From NCBI GenBank assembly GCA_035938175.1, contig DASZHD010000019.1, positions 1 to 64,000 of the forward strand: DNA of 64,000 nt, written 5' to 3'. The notes under the pieces were generated by a model. The model saw only the letters and a program-made list of their open reading frames with translations, ran no database searches and was not told the DNA's origin. This stretch comes from DASRDE01 sp035938175. GTDB taxonomy: Bacteria; Vulcanimicrobiota; Vulcanimicrobiia; Vulcanimicrobiales; Vulcanimicrobiaceae. Shown piece after piece: positions 35,201 to 43,261 of the stretch. How positions within the stretch are numbered: position 1 is the stretch's first letter; each line of letters opens with the position of its first letter. A program made the position numbers and the translations under genes.

Positions 35201-35830
35201 TTAGGCGGCCGGCATCTTGTCGTCGAGCCAATCGCTGACGATGGGCACTCGCACGTCGTCGCCATGCCACGCGCGAACTCCGTAAAACACGCTGAGCACG
35301 ATGAAGACTGGAACGATAAATGCGAGCACCACGTTGGAACTCCAGCCGATCAGCGGCAGCTGCCTTACCAGTTCGAGGAGCGCCCAAAAAGCGCACATAC
35401 CGAAGTTGAACCCCAGCGCCTGATACGCATGTTTGCGGAGCTGGCGCGATTGTTTGCGATCGAATAACGACACCAGCGCGAGCGGCCAAACCGGGTAACC
35501 CAAAGCAACCAAAGCGCGCTGTTCGGGCGAATCCAAAACTTCGGACACCGCAGCGCGCGCTTGAGGCGCCGGCTGCGCGGCTTGCTGATATTGCGGCCCG
35601 CTCTGCTGCCACCACTGCTGCGAACGCGGAGGAATGTCACCCGCGACCGCGCGCTTTGTGCCGGTTGCCGCTTCGATTTTTGCCGCCAAACGGCAGCTGG
35701 GGCACGTTCCCGCTTCGTCGCGGCACGTGGCGCAAATGGGTTTTTCGCAGTCTACGCATTTTGCGACCGATGGTACGTTTGAATGGAAGTAACAATCCAC
35801 GTTTGATCTGTCTCCGGATGCCTTTACCAC
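35201..35830 (-). CDS. Zinc-binding B-box-like plus DUF4870-type membrane protein
   Basis: 209 residues. The N-terminus carries a Cys/His cluster (CYFHSNVPSVAKCVDC, ICATC, TCPSC) typical of small zinc ribbons or B-box fingers. A Gln/Pro-rich linker leads to a C-terminal region with three to four membrane segments (about 110-200; FDRKQSRQLRKHAYQALGFN then ALLELVRQLPLIGW, VVLAFIVPVFIVLSVFYGV) with the H-x-x-Q pattern of DUF4870. Function unknown. It is followed on its own strand by an intrinsic terminator, and its start is 57 nt upstream of the ABC transporter start on the other strand. Confidence 0.7.
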   Translation of the reverse strand: MVKASGDRSNVDCYFHSNVPSVAKCVDCEKPICATCRDEAGTCPSCRLAAKIEAATGTKRAVAGDIPPRSQQWWQQSGPQYQQAAQPAPQARAAVSEVLDSPEQRALVALGYPVWPLALVSLFDRKQSRQLRKHAYQALGFNFGMCAFWALLELVRQLPLIGWSSNVVLAFIVPVFIVLSVFYGVRAWHGDDVRVPIVSDWLDDKMPAA

Positions 35831-35887
35831 ATGTACCGCATCCGGCCCGAGAGGTTTCAGCCCCTCCCGGCGGCAAGCGAGACCGCG

Positions 35888-37624
35888 ATGACCCCTCGGC
35901 AGACCGTCTCCCGAATCTTCGCCGACGCGCGGCCGTACTATCCGCGGCTTGCCCTCTCGCTATCGCTCGGAACGGTCGCGGGTCTTACAAACCTTGCCCC
36001 GGCGCTGATGTTCGGACAGATTTTCAACCGGGTCATCGTCAGCCGGCACCCGGACCTGCACTATCTTTACGTTGCGCTGGTATCGATTTTCTGCGCGATT
36101 CTGCTTGGCGCCGCTGCGACCTACGGGCAGTCGTACTGGATGGCGTGGAGCGGCCAAAATTTGATCGCGCGAATGCGCGCGTCGCTGTTCGAACGGTTGC
36201 TGCGATTGCCGCTCGGGGAGTTTGCCAAATGGAAACCCGGCGATCTGATCGCGCGCTTCAACAGCGACTTGCAGATCATGATCGATGCCGTCAGCGTTTC
36301 GCTGCCGCAGCTCTTCAACAATACCGTGACGTTCATCTCGTCGCTCGCGGCGATGATCTACATCGATTGGCTGCTGACGTGTTCCCTTATCGTGGTGGCG
36401 CCGATCGTTTCGATTGCGGTCTCGCGTTTTCAGCGGTTGATCGCCGCGAGTACCACGCACACGCAGCACCGCGTCTCGGACCTCTCGTCGACGTTGACCG
36501 AAGCCCTTACCGGTCAAAGGATCATCAAAGCCTTCGGGCGTGAAGCGTACGAAACGGCGCGCTTTCGGCGGCGCAACGATGAGTACTTCGCCGATTACAT
36601 GAAGCTGACGCAGTTCATTCAGACGCAGCCGTTGGTGCTTTCCATCTTGATGTCGAGCGCGATCGTGGCGATCATTTGGCTCTCCACGCGCGAGGTGGTC
36701 GTGCACCGGCTGAACGTCGGAAATCTGATGGCGTATTGGGGACTGCTGGTAAATCTGATCAATCCCATGAACCGGTTCGCCGCGTTCGTGGGAGAGATTA
36801 GCCGCGCGGTCGTGGGCGCGGGGCGCGTCTACGAAATTCTCGATTTGCCGGCGGAGCGCGCCGATAAACCCGGCGCGATTCCACTGGTCAACGTGCGCGG
36901 CGCGATCGCGTTCGAGCACGTCGATTTCGCGTACGAAAGCGGTGAAGAACCGGTTTTGCGCGATTTCGACGTCCGGATCGAAGCCGGAGAGATCGTTGCG
37001 CTCGTCGGACCATCGGGAGCGGGCAAAACGACGATCGTCAATTTAGTGCCGCGATTCTACGAACCGCAGAGCGGGCGAATTACGATAGACGGCGTCGACA
37101 TCGCGCAGGTAAAACTCGCGGATTTGCGCGCCGCAATCGGTATCGTGCCGCAAGAAGCGCAGCTCTTCCGGGGGACGATCGCGGACAACATCCGGTACGG
37201 GCGGCTCGAGGCCAGCGATGAAGAAGTGCGGCTCGCCGCGCGAGAGGCGAACGCAGAAGAGTTCATTTTGGCTTTTGCGGACGGGTATGCGACCGAGGTG
37301 GGCGAGCGTGGAACGCGGCTGTCTGGCGGGCAGCGTCAGCGCGTCGCGATCGCTCGCGCGATTCTACGCGATCCGCGAATCTTGATTCTGGACGAAGCCA
37401 CGAGCGCGCTCGACAGCCATTCCGAGTTCTTGATCGAACAGGCTCTGGACCGATTGTTGCCGGGCCGCACGACGCTCATCATCGCGCACCGGCTCTCCAC
37501 CATTCGCCGCGCGCACATGATTCTTTATATAGAAGCGGGACGGGTGGTGGAGATGGGGTCTCACGAGGCGCTGCTCTCGAAGGGCGGCGCATATGCCCGG
37601 CTTCACGCGACGCAGTTCGCCTAG
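35888..37624 (+). CDS. ABC exporter, fused membrane and ATPase domains
   Basis: 578 residues from ATG 35888; an ATG at 35831 would add 19. The N-terminal half has six predicted helices, and the C-terminal half has Walker A (GPSGAGKTT, about residue 374), the Q-loop VPQEAQLF, signature LSGGQRQR, Walker B ILILDEATS and the H-loop IIAHRLST. This is the half-transporter layout of MsbA and other multidrug or lipid exporters, which act as homodimers. A lipid flippase role is possible but not shown. Confidence 0.92.
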   Translation: MTPRQTVSRIFADARPYYPRLALSLSLGTVAGLTNLAPALMFGQIFNRVIVSRHPDLHYLYVALVSIFCAILLGAAATYGQSYWMAWSGQNLIARMRASLFERLLRLPLGEFAKWKPGDLIARFNSDLQIMIDAVSVSLPQLFNNTVTFISSLAAMIYIDWLLTCSLIVVAPIVSIAVSRFQRLIAASTTHTQHRVSDLSSTLTEALTGQRIIKAFGREAYETARFRRRNDEYFADYMKLTQFIQTQPLVLSILMSSAIVAIIWLSTREVVVHRLNVGNLMAYWGLLVNLINPMNRFAAFVGEISRAVVGAGRVYEILDLPAERADKPGAIPLVNVRGAIAFEHVDFAYESGEEPVLRDFDVRIEAGEIVALVGPSGAGKTTIVNLVPRFYEPQSGRITIDGVDIAQVKLADLRAAIGIVPQEAQLFRGTIADNIRYGRLEASDEEVRLAAREANAEEFILAFADGYATEVGERGTRLSGGQRQRVAIARAILRDPRILILDEATSALDSHSEFLIEQALDRLLPGRTTLIIAHRLSTIRRAHMILYIEAGRVVEMGSHEALLSKGGAYARLHATQFA

Positions 37625-37632
37625 TCGTGGTT

Positions 37633-37849
37633 GTCATGGTGAGGTATCGAACCACCCCGAGGTAACGAGGGGCTTACGTCATGGTGAGGTATCGAACCAC
37701 CCTGAGGAATCGAAGGGAATGTTTGCGATCAGCTAAGCCCCTCGATGCCTCGGGGTCCTTCGATACCTCAGGATGACGTAAGCCCTTCGATTCCTCAGGG
37801 TCCTTCGATGCCTCAGGATGACGAAGGGTAGCCTCAGGATGACGAAGGG
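37633..37849. repeat. Intergenic cluster of GTCAT-STGAGG-type repeats
   Basis: GTCATGGTGAGGTATCGAAC at 37633 recurs exactly at 37678 (25-nt identity, 45-nt spacing). Inverted versions follow from about 37735 (CCTCGATGCCTCGGGGTCC, CCTTCGATACCTCAGGATGA, CCTTCGATTCCTCAGGGTCC, CCTTCGATGCCTCAGGATGA). The block lies between the ABC exporter and flgB and can form large hairpins. Same family as 7557-7833 and 51575-51758. No coding role. Confidence 0.85.
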
Positions 37850-37869
37850 TTTTGACGATACGAATCTTG

Positions 37870-38298
37870 ATGAGCGATATTAGCGCCCTGGGATTCGGCT
37901 CGACCGTCGATACCCTCAGCAACGCCCTTTCCGGCGCAAACCTGGAACAGAGCGCGATTGCGGAAAATCTGGCAAACGTCAACACGCCGAACTACCGGCG
38001 CCAGACCGTTTCCTTTAAGGATGCGCTGGCCGCCGCCGAAGGCACGCCGCCACCGAGCGATCAGCTCGCGATGATCACGAGTTCCGACCGCCAGTTCGGC
38101 GAAACGAACGCTGTTACGCCCTTCGATCCGCAAGTTCAAGTCGACGAAACCGACCAGATGCGAGCCGACGGCAGCAACGTCGACATCGATCAGGAAAGCG
38201 CGCAGCTCGCTCAAAATTCGGGATATTCGCAGACGATGTCTCAGCTGTTGCAAGTGCAGTTCATGCGCCTGCGCGAAGCGGTCACGGAGCAAGCGTAA
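37870..38298 (+). CDS. flgB: Flagellar basal-body rod protein FlgB
   Basis: 142 residues, matching FlgB. The N-terminal motif SAIAENLANVNTPNYRRQTV is the rod-protein signature, and the C-terminal amphipathic helix (YSQTMSQLLQVQFMRLREAV) packs in the rod core. FlgB joins FlgC, FlgF and FlgG in the proximal rod. ATG 37870 is chosen by family length; TTG 37852 is an alternative with a GAAGGG sequence close upstream. Overlaps flgC by one base. Confidence 0.95.
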   Translation: MSDISALGFGSTVDTLSNALSGANLEQSAIAENLANVNTPNYRRQTVSFKDALAAAEGTPPPSDQLAMITSSDRQFGETNAVTPFDPQVQVDETDQMRADGSNVDIDQESAQLAQNSGYSQTMSQLLQVQFMRLREAVTEQA

Positions 38299-38726
38299 TG
38301 GGTTTCTACGATTCGGTTGAAATAAGCGCGTCCGGTCTTTCGGCACAGCGCCTGGCCATGGACGTCATCGCGAACAACATCGCTAACGCCAACACGACGC
38401 GCACGCCCCAAGGCGGCCCGTTCAAACGGCAGCTGGTCGTATTCGCGCAAAAACCCGACGCGAGCGGTGCGGGAGATGATTCGGATGCGACGCAAGGCGG
38501 TGTCCAAGCCGTCGGCATCGTGCAAGACAACAGCCCCGACCGCCTGGTGTTCGAACCGGGCAATCCGGAGGCCGATGCGCGCGGATACGTGCACTACCCG
38601 AACGTTTCCGTCGTGAAAGAAATGGTCGACCTGATGGCCGCATCGCGCGCCTATCAAGCGAACGTTACCGCGATGCAAGAGGCGCGCACGATGACCAGCG
38701 CCACACTGAACCTGCTGCGCAGCTAA
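38298..38726 (+). CDS. flgC: Flagellar basal-body rod protein FlgC
   Basis: 142 residues. The rod signature is MDVIANNIANANTTRTPQGG, and the C-terminus has the conserved YVHYPNVSVVKEMVDLMAAS and RAYQANVTAMQEARTM. The start overlaps the flgB stop (TAATG). Builds the rod with FlgB and FliE. Confidence 0.96.
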   Translation: MGFYDSVEISASGLSAQRLAMDVIANNIANANTTRTPQGGPFKRQLVVFAQKPDASGAGDDSDATQGGVQAVGIVQDNSPDRLVFEPGNPEADARGYVHYPNVSVVKEMVDLMAASRAYQANVTAMQEARTMTSATLNLLRS

Positions 38727-38734
38727 GGAGCCGC

Positions 38735-39079
38735 ATGGACATCAACTCCGCGTACAACGCCGCCATGAGCAGCGCCATTCCGGGCACGTTCGTTCCCGAT
38801 ATCGGTGCGGCGGATCCCAAAACGGAAGCGATTCCCGGCGGTGCCGATTCTTCGGGCGTTGCTTCATTCAAAGATACGGTGAAGTCGTATTTGGACGACG
38901 TCAACAACAAAGTGACCGAATCCGATCAACTCTCGCGCGATCTCGCCACCGGCCGCACGAACGACGTGGGTAAAGTCGTCTCGTCCGTGGAGGAAGCGAA
39001 CCTCGCGATGGAGTTCACGCTGGCCATCCGGAACAAGCTGCTCTCGGCTTACACGTCGATTTCCCAGATGCAGATGTAG
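38735..39079 (+). CDS. fliE: Flagellar hook-basal body protein FliE
   Basis: 114 residues, close to family size. The C-terminal half is diagnostic (SFKDTVKSYLDDVNNKVTES, VVSSVEEANLAMEFTLAIRN). FliE links the MS-ring to the rod. In most flagellar operons fliF follows; here an unrelated membrane glycosyltransferase does. ATG 38735 is preceded by AAGGAG. Confidence 0.93.
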   Translation: MDINSAYNAAMSSAIPGTFVPDIGAADPKTEAIPGGADSSGVASFKDTVKSYLDDVNNKVTESDQLSRDLATGRTNDVGKVVSSVEEANLAMEFTLAIRNKLLSAYTSISQMQM

Positions 39080-39100
39080 CCTCTTCCCTTTGGGGAGGGG
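39080..39100 (+). other. Hairpin after fliE, possible weak transcription stop
   Basis: Bases 39080-39088 pair with 39092-39100 (CCTCTTCCC and GGGGAGGGG, nine pairs including two G-U) around a TTT loop, directly after the fliE stop. No T-run follows, so termination is doubtful; it may stabilise the flgBC-fliE message. Confidence 0.35.
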
Positions 39101-39133
39101 TATCAGCTGCCGAATGCGGGTATACAAGCGAGC

Positions 39134-40705
39134 GTGCTGCTCGAACGCCCGCTCGCCATCGAGACCGTCGAGGTCTCGACGCAGCTTCCGCGGCCGCGCC
39201 TGAGAAAACGAATCCCGCTCTTGGCGGGGCTCGTTGCGCTCGCGTTGCATTTGGGCGGCAATCCGCACTACGGCTTTTTCCGCGACGAACTCTATTTCAT
39301 CATTTGCGGGTTCCACCCGGCGCTGGGGTATGTCGATCAGCCATCGCTGGTTCCGCTGCTCGCGGCGTTTTCGCAAACCTTCGGTCACTCGCTCTTCGCG
39401 CTGCGCGCAATCCCCGCAGTGTTCTCGGCGGTTTCCACGTACATCGCGTGCGTTTTCGCGTACGATCTGGGCGGAGAGGTTTTTGCCATTGGGCTCGCGG
39501 CGCTGCTGACGATCGTTTCGCCGGTCCTGATGGCGTTCGGAGCGCGATTCTCGCCGGACACCATCGAGATGGCGATGTGGCCGCTGATCGCGCTGCTGGT
39601 TTGGCGTATCACGAAAGGGGCGAATCCGCGCTTGTGGCTGGCCGTCGGAGCGGTGACGGCGTTTGCCGCGTGGAGCAAGTACAGCGTAGCGTTCTTTGCC
39701 GTCGCGCTTGTGGCGGGATTACTCTGTACGCCGCAGCGCCGCATACTCTACTCGCGCTGGTTTTTTGCGGGCGCGGCTTTGGCCGTCGCGCTGACCGCAC
39801 CGAACGTCTGGTGGCAGTGGCAGCATCAGTGGCCCATCTTGCAGCTGCTGCACAACGACTACGACAAATTCTTGCTGAAATGGCCGCCGTTTTCACTCCA
39901 GCAGATCATGATCATGAGCCCGCTGCTTTCGATCGTGTGGCTCATCGGACTGGCGTGGCTGTTGCTCGAGCCCCGACTGCGGTTCTTGGGTTACGCATAT
40001 CTCATTCTGATCGCGATCATGTGGTCGCTCGACGCAAAGAACTATTATCCCGCTCCCGTGTATCCGTACCTGATCGCCGCGGGCGCCGTCCCAATCGAGC
40101 GGTGGACGGCGCGGATCCGCGCTTGGCGTTCGGCGATCGTTGCGGTGGTCGTTGCGTGCGCGATTCCGTCGACGCCGTTCGTGCTTCCGATTTTGCCGAT
40201 GGGCACGTACATCTCGTACCAAGAGTTTTTGGGCCGCGCATTCCACATCAATTTCCACGTCGAAAAAGCCGGCAACAATCTGCCGATCCAGTACTACGGC
40301 GACATGACCGGCTGGCCGCAGATGGCGGAAAAAGTCGCGTCGGTGTATCTCTCGCTTCCCCCCGGCGAGCGCGCGACGGCGGCAATCTATGCGCACAATT
40401 TCGGGGAAGCGTCGGCCATCGACTATTACGGCGCGGCTTACCACTTGCCGCCGGCGCTCAGCGGCAACAACACCTACTGGATTTGGGGCCCGAGAGGTTA
40501 TGCGGGCAACGTCGTCGTCGACATCAACGGCCCGGAGCTCCGCTCGCATTTTCGTTCCGTACGCCTCGCCGGGACGTATTACTATCCGCTGGCGATGCCG
40601 TACGAAAATAACCTGCCGATTTGGATCTTGCGCGACCCGATCGAACCACTTCCGAAACTGTGGCCGCGGCTGAAAGACTATTCGTACGCCTTCGGCGGTT
40701 TGTAA
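39134..40705 (+). CDS. GT39-like (dolichyl-phosphate-mannose / ArnT type) membrane glycosyltransferase
   Basis: 523 residues with many hydrophobic helices and the family's first periplasmic loop, FFRDELYFIICGFHPALGYV and DQPSLVPLL, including the Asp-Glu that coordinates the lipid-linked sugar. Such enzymes move a sugar from a polyprenyl-phosphate donor to a protein or lipid outside the cytoplasm. The GTG start at 39134 lies 54 nt after fliE. Sitting inside the flagellar region it might act on surface glycans, but no sequence feature ties it to flagellin. Confidence 0.8.
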   Translation: MLLERPLAIETVEVSTQLPRPRLRKRIPLLAGLVALALHLGGNPHYGFFRDELYFIICGFHPALGYVDQPSLVPLLAAFSQTFGHSLFALRAIPAVFSAVSTYIACVFAYDLGGEVFAIGLAALLTIVSPVLMAFGARFSPDTIEMAMWPLIALLVWRITKGANPRLWLAVGAVTAFAAWSKYSVAFFAVALVAGLLCTPQRRILYSRWFFAGAALAVALTAPNVWWQWQHQWPILQLLHNDYDKFLLKWPPFSLQQIMIMSPLLSIVWLIGLAWLLLEPRLRFLGYAYLILIAIMWSLDAKNYYPAPVYPYLIAAGAVPIERWTARIRAWRSAIVAVVVACAIPSTPFVLPILPMGTYISYQEFLGRAFHINFHVEKAGNNLPIQYYGDMTGWPQMAEKVASVYLSLPPGERATAAIYAHNFGEASAIDYYGAAYHLPPALSGNNTYWIWGPRGYAGNVVVDINGPELRSHFRSVRLAGTYYYPLAMPYENNLPIWILRDPIEPLPKLWPRLKDYSYAFGGL

Positions 40706-40712
40706 GGTTTTT

Positions 40713-40765
40713 GTCATGCTGCGGTATCGCGAAGCCGCCGAAGGCAGCGAGGGGCGCCGCATGAC
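40713..40765. repeat. Degenerate member of the intergenic repeat family
   Basis: GTCATGCTGCGGTATCGCGA at 40713 ends with GCATGAC at 40759-40765, giving a 7-bp inverted pair at the two ends. It resembles the GTCAT-STGAGG units elsewhere in the window but has diverged. It lies 8 nt after the GT39-like gene and 33 nt before the flgF promoter. Confidence 0.55.
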
Positions 40766-40797
40766 GACAAACAAAACACCTTAGCATCATCCCAATC

Positions 40798-40824
40798 TAA
40801 AATCCCACGCTCGCTTGCCGATAG
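40798..40824 (+). promoter_or_regulatory. Sigma-28 (FliA)-type promoter of the flgF operon
   Basis: TAAAATCC at 40798-40805, an 11-nt spacer, and GCCGATAG at 40817-40824 match the enterobacterial sigma-28 pattern TAAAGTTT-N11-GCCGATAA in both boxes and spacing. Transcription would begin roughly 40831-40834 and leave a leader of about 120 nt before the flgF start at 40953. This would put rod, ring, junction, fliW and csrA genes under a late-class promoter. Confidence 0.78.
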
Positions 40825-40952
40825 TTGAGGTAGACGCGGCTGGACTACCCTCGCACGGGGTGGAAGCCGCGGCGAAGCCCGATCGATTGACGGCTTCGCA
40901 TGGACGCAACGTTATGTTGCGAGCCGCCTTGACCGTGCGGAGGGTTTTTCAT

Positions 40953-41744
40953 TTGGTACGAGGGCTCTATACCGCTGCGGCGGGAGCGCTGGTAGCAGAA
41001 GCGCAAGCCGACGTCATTGCCAACAACCTCGCGAACGTTAATACCGCGGGGTTCAAACGCACGCTTCTGCAGGTTCAGTCGGCACCCGAGTTGGGCGTTT
41101 ACCGCATGCAGAACGATCCGGCTGCCGCGCTCGGTGGCGGAACGGCTTCGACGCCGGCAATTCAATTCGTCGGCGCACTCGGGACGGGCTCGCAAGTCGC
41201 GGACACGCCCGCGGACTTCGAACAAGGCTCGCTCTCGCATACCGGCAACAGTCTCGATCTGGCGATTCAGGGCGCCGGGTTTTTCACGCTGCAGACGCCG
41301 CAAGGCATTCGCTATACGCGCGACGGGCAGTTCACCCGCGACGCCCAGGGCTACCTGGTGACGCTTGACGGCGACCGCGTACTCGGGCGCAACGGTCCGA
41401 TTGCGCTGCAGAGCGGTAACGTGCAGATCGCGCAGGACGGTACGGTGCGGCAAAACGGTCAATCGATCGATCAGCTTCGCGTCGTCAGCTTCGCTAATCA
41501 GCAAGCGGTGCGTCCCGAAGGCGACAACCGTTTCGTCGATACCGGAAACGCGCGCCCCGCGCAAGACGCCGCCTCGACGGTCAATCAAGGGTTTCTCGAG
41601 GGCAGCAACGCCAGCGTCGTCCGGTCGATGGTCGACCTCATCACCGCCCAGCGGTGGTTCGAAGCAAATCAAAAAGTCATTCAAACGCAAGACACCACTA
41701 ACGGCTATGCGGTTCAGACCGTTGCCCGTTCCAACGGTCAGTAA
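40953..41744 (+). CDS. flgF: Flagellar basal-body rod protein FlgF
   Basis: 263 residues from a TTG start at 40953, chosen because GGAGG at 40939-40943 is correctly spaced and the product then opens VRGLYTAAAGALVAEAQADV, the family beginning; the open frame extends further without support. Other landmarks: IANNLANVNTAGFKR, AIQGAGFFTLQTPQGIRYTR and the C-terminal MVDLITAQRWFEANQKVIQT. FlgF is a proximal rod subunit. The next gene encodes FlgG; the F/G assignment rests on order and on FlgG having the closer match. Confidence 0.88.
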   Translation: MVRGLYTAAAGALVAEAQADVIANNLANVNTAGFKRTLLQVQSAPELGVYRMQNDPAAALGGGTASTPAIQFVGALGTGSQVADTPADFEQGSLSHTGNSLDLAIQGAGFFTLQTPQGIRYTRDGQFTRDAQGYLVTLDGDRVLGRNGPIALQSGNVQIAQDGTVRQNGQSIDQLRVVSFANQQAVRPEGDNRFVDTGNARPAQDAASTVNQGFLEGSNASVVRSMVDLITAQRWFEANQKVIQTQDTTNGYAVQTVARSNGQ

Positions 41745-41759
41745 GGAGCTAACCACGTC

Positions 41760-42551
41760 ATGATGCGAGCACTGTATACCGCGGCCAGCGGCATGGATGC
41801 CCAGCAGTTCAACATGGACACCATTTCCAACAACCTCGCGAACGTCAACACGACGGGTTTCCGCCGGAACGAAGCGCGTTTTCAAGATTTGGTGTACCAG
41901 CAAATCCAATCCGCCGGATCGCCGGTAGGCGCGAGCGTCGTGCCGGTGGGACAAGAAGTCGGCTTGGGCGTCAAGGTCGGATCGTCGGAAAAGATCTTCA
42001 CGCAAGGCAATCTGATCCAAACCGGCAACAACCTCGATCTCGCCATCCAGGGCGACGGGTTTTTTCAGGTCACGATGCCGGACGGCACGACCGCATATAC
42101 GCGAGACGGGTCGTTCAAGCGCGACGCGAACGGCGCCATCGTTACCGCGAACGGCTACTTTCTGCAGCCGCAGCTGACGATTCCGCAGAACGCGCAATCC
42201 ATCTCGGTCGGCGCGGACGGCACCGTTAGCGCACTGATCCCCGGATCGACGCAGCCCCAGCAGCTCGGCACGATTACGCTGGCGCGCTTCGTGAATCCGG
42301 CCGGTCTCTCGCCGGTCGGCGGAGACAACCTGTACACGCAAACCGCGGCCTCGGGAACGCCGATCGTCTCGCAAGCATCGATCAACGGTACGGGATCGCT
42401 CCAACAAGGCTACGTCGAGAACTCCAACGTGCAAGTCGTGCAAGAGATCGTGAACATGATCGTCGCGCAGCGCGCGTTCGAGGCGAATTCGAAGTCGATC
42501 AGCGCGGCGGACCAGATGCTCTCCACCGCGGTGCAGATGAAGCAAGGCTAA
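41760..42551 (+). CDS. flgG: Flagellar basal-body rod protein FlgG
   Basis: 263 residues, nearly the standard FlgG length. Diagnostic segments: MMRALYTAASGMDAQQFNMD, SNNLANVNTTGFRRNEARFQ, AIQGDGFFQVTMPDGTTAYT and the C-terminal YVENSNVQVVQEIVNMIVAQ. FlgG forms the distal rod. AAGGAG lies 11 nt upstream of ATG 41760. The stop overlaps the flgA start (TAATG). Confidence 0.97.
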   Translation: MMRALYTAASGMDAQQFNMDTISNNLANVNTTGFRRNEARFQDLVYQQIQSAGSPVGASVVPVGQEVGLGVKVGSSEKIFTQGNLIQTGNNLDLAIQGDGFFQVTMPDGTTAYTRDGSFKRDANGAIVTANGYFLQPQLTIPQNAQSISVGADGTVSALIPGSTQPQQLGTITLARFVNPAGLSPVGGDNLYTQTAASGTPIVSQASINGTGSLQQGYVENSNVQVVQEIVNMIVAQRAFEANSKSISAADQMLSTAVQMKQG

Positions 42552-43261
42552 TGCGCATCACGTCCCTCGTAACCGCCGTTCTCTTCGCGTTTGCGCCGCT
42601 CGCGGCGCATGCGCAAGGGATCGTCACGCAGCTCGTAAGCGGAAAGCGCATCGCGCTCGCCGCTGCAGCTCAGCTGGCGAGCGTGCCGCGGGACGCGGAA
42701 CACGATCTCGTTCCCGTTTCGATGGTGCCCGATCAGGTTGTGTGCGAGGGACATGTAGCGATTCACGCCGGAGCGCCCACGGGCTCGCCGGCATTCGTGA
42801 ACGTCCCGGTCGAAATCGACGTCGACGGCCGCGCCGATCGCACGGTGATGGTCGGCTACCGGATGCAGCAGTTCGTCGAAACCGCGGTTGCCGCGCGCGA
42901 CCTCGTGGCCGGCACGGTGCTTTCGGCGGACGATCTGACGATAGCCCGCGTTCCGTTCACCGGGCTGCCCGGCAACGGAGTCGACGCATTGATCGGACGC
43001 AAAGTTTACTCGGCATTCGTAAAGGGTCAGCCGATACAAATTCAAGCGACGGCTGTGAATCAAATCGTTCAGCCCGGATCCACCGTAGAGTTCGTCGTCC
43101 GCGACAACGGCGTTGCCGTGACCGCCGACGCGATCGCGCGCACCGGCGGCGGCATGGGCGATCAGGTCTACGTTTACAACACGTTAACGCACAAGGCGCT
43201 CTCGGGTACCGTAACGGGCCCGGGGACCGTGGAACTGGATATCTCCGGAGGCGATCAGTGA
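42551..43261 (+). CDS. flgA: Flagellar P-ring assembly chaperone FlgA
   Basis: 236 residues with a signal peptide (LVTAVLFAFAPLAAHAQ). The C-terminal SAF-like and beta-clip region is clear: AARDLVAGTVLSADDLTIAR, GRKVYSAFVKGQPIQIQATA, VQPGSTVEFVVRDNGVAVTA. FlgA acts in the periplasm to assemble FlgI into the P-ring. Overlaps flgG and flgH by one base each. Confidence 0.9.
   Translation: MRITSLVTAVLFAFAPLAAHAQGIVTQLVSGKRIALAAAAQLASVPRDAEHDLVPVSMVPDQVVCEGHVAIHAGAPTGSPAFVNVPVEIDVDGRADRTVMVGYRMQQFVETAVAARDLVAGTVLSADDLTIARVPFTGLPGNGVDALIGRKVYSAFVKGQPIQIQATAVNQIVQPGSTVEFVVRDNGVAVTADAIARTGGGMGDQVYVYNTLTHKALSGTVTGPGTVELDISGGDQ

Noticed and set aside
39304..40611. 435-residue second frame inside the GT39-like gene
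   Set aside because: Very Arg-rich, no domain; it is the usual frame shadow at high GC.
40845..42545. 566-residue open frame on the minus strand opposite flgF and flgG
   Set aside because: It is an Arg/Asp/Val-rich shadow of two strongly supported flagellar genes in GC-rich DNA.
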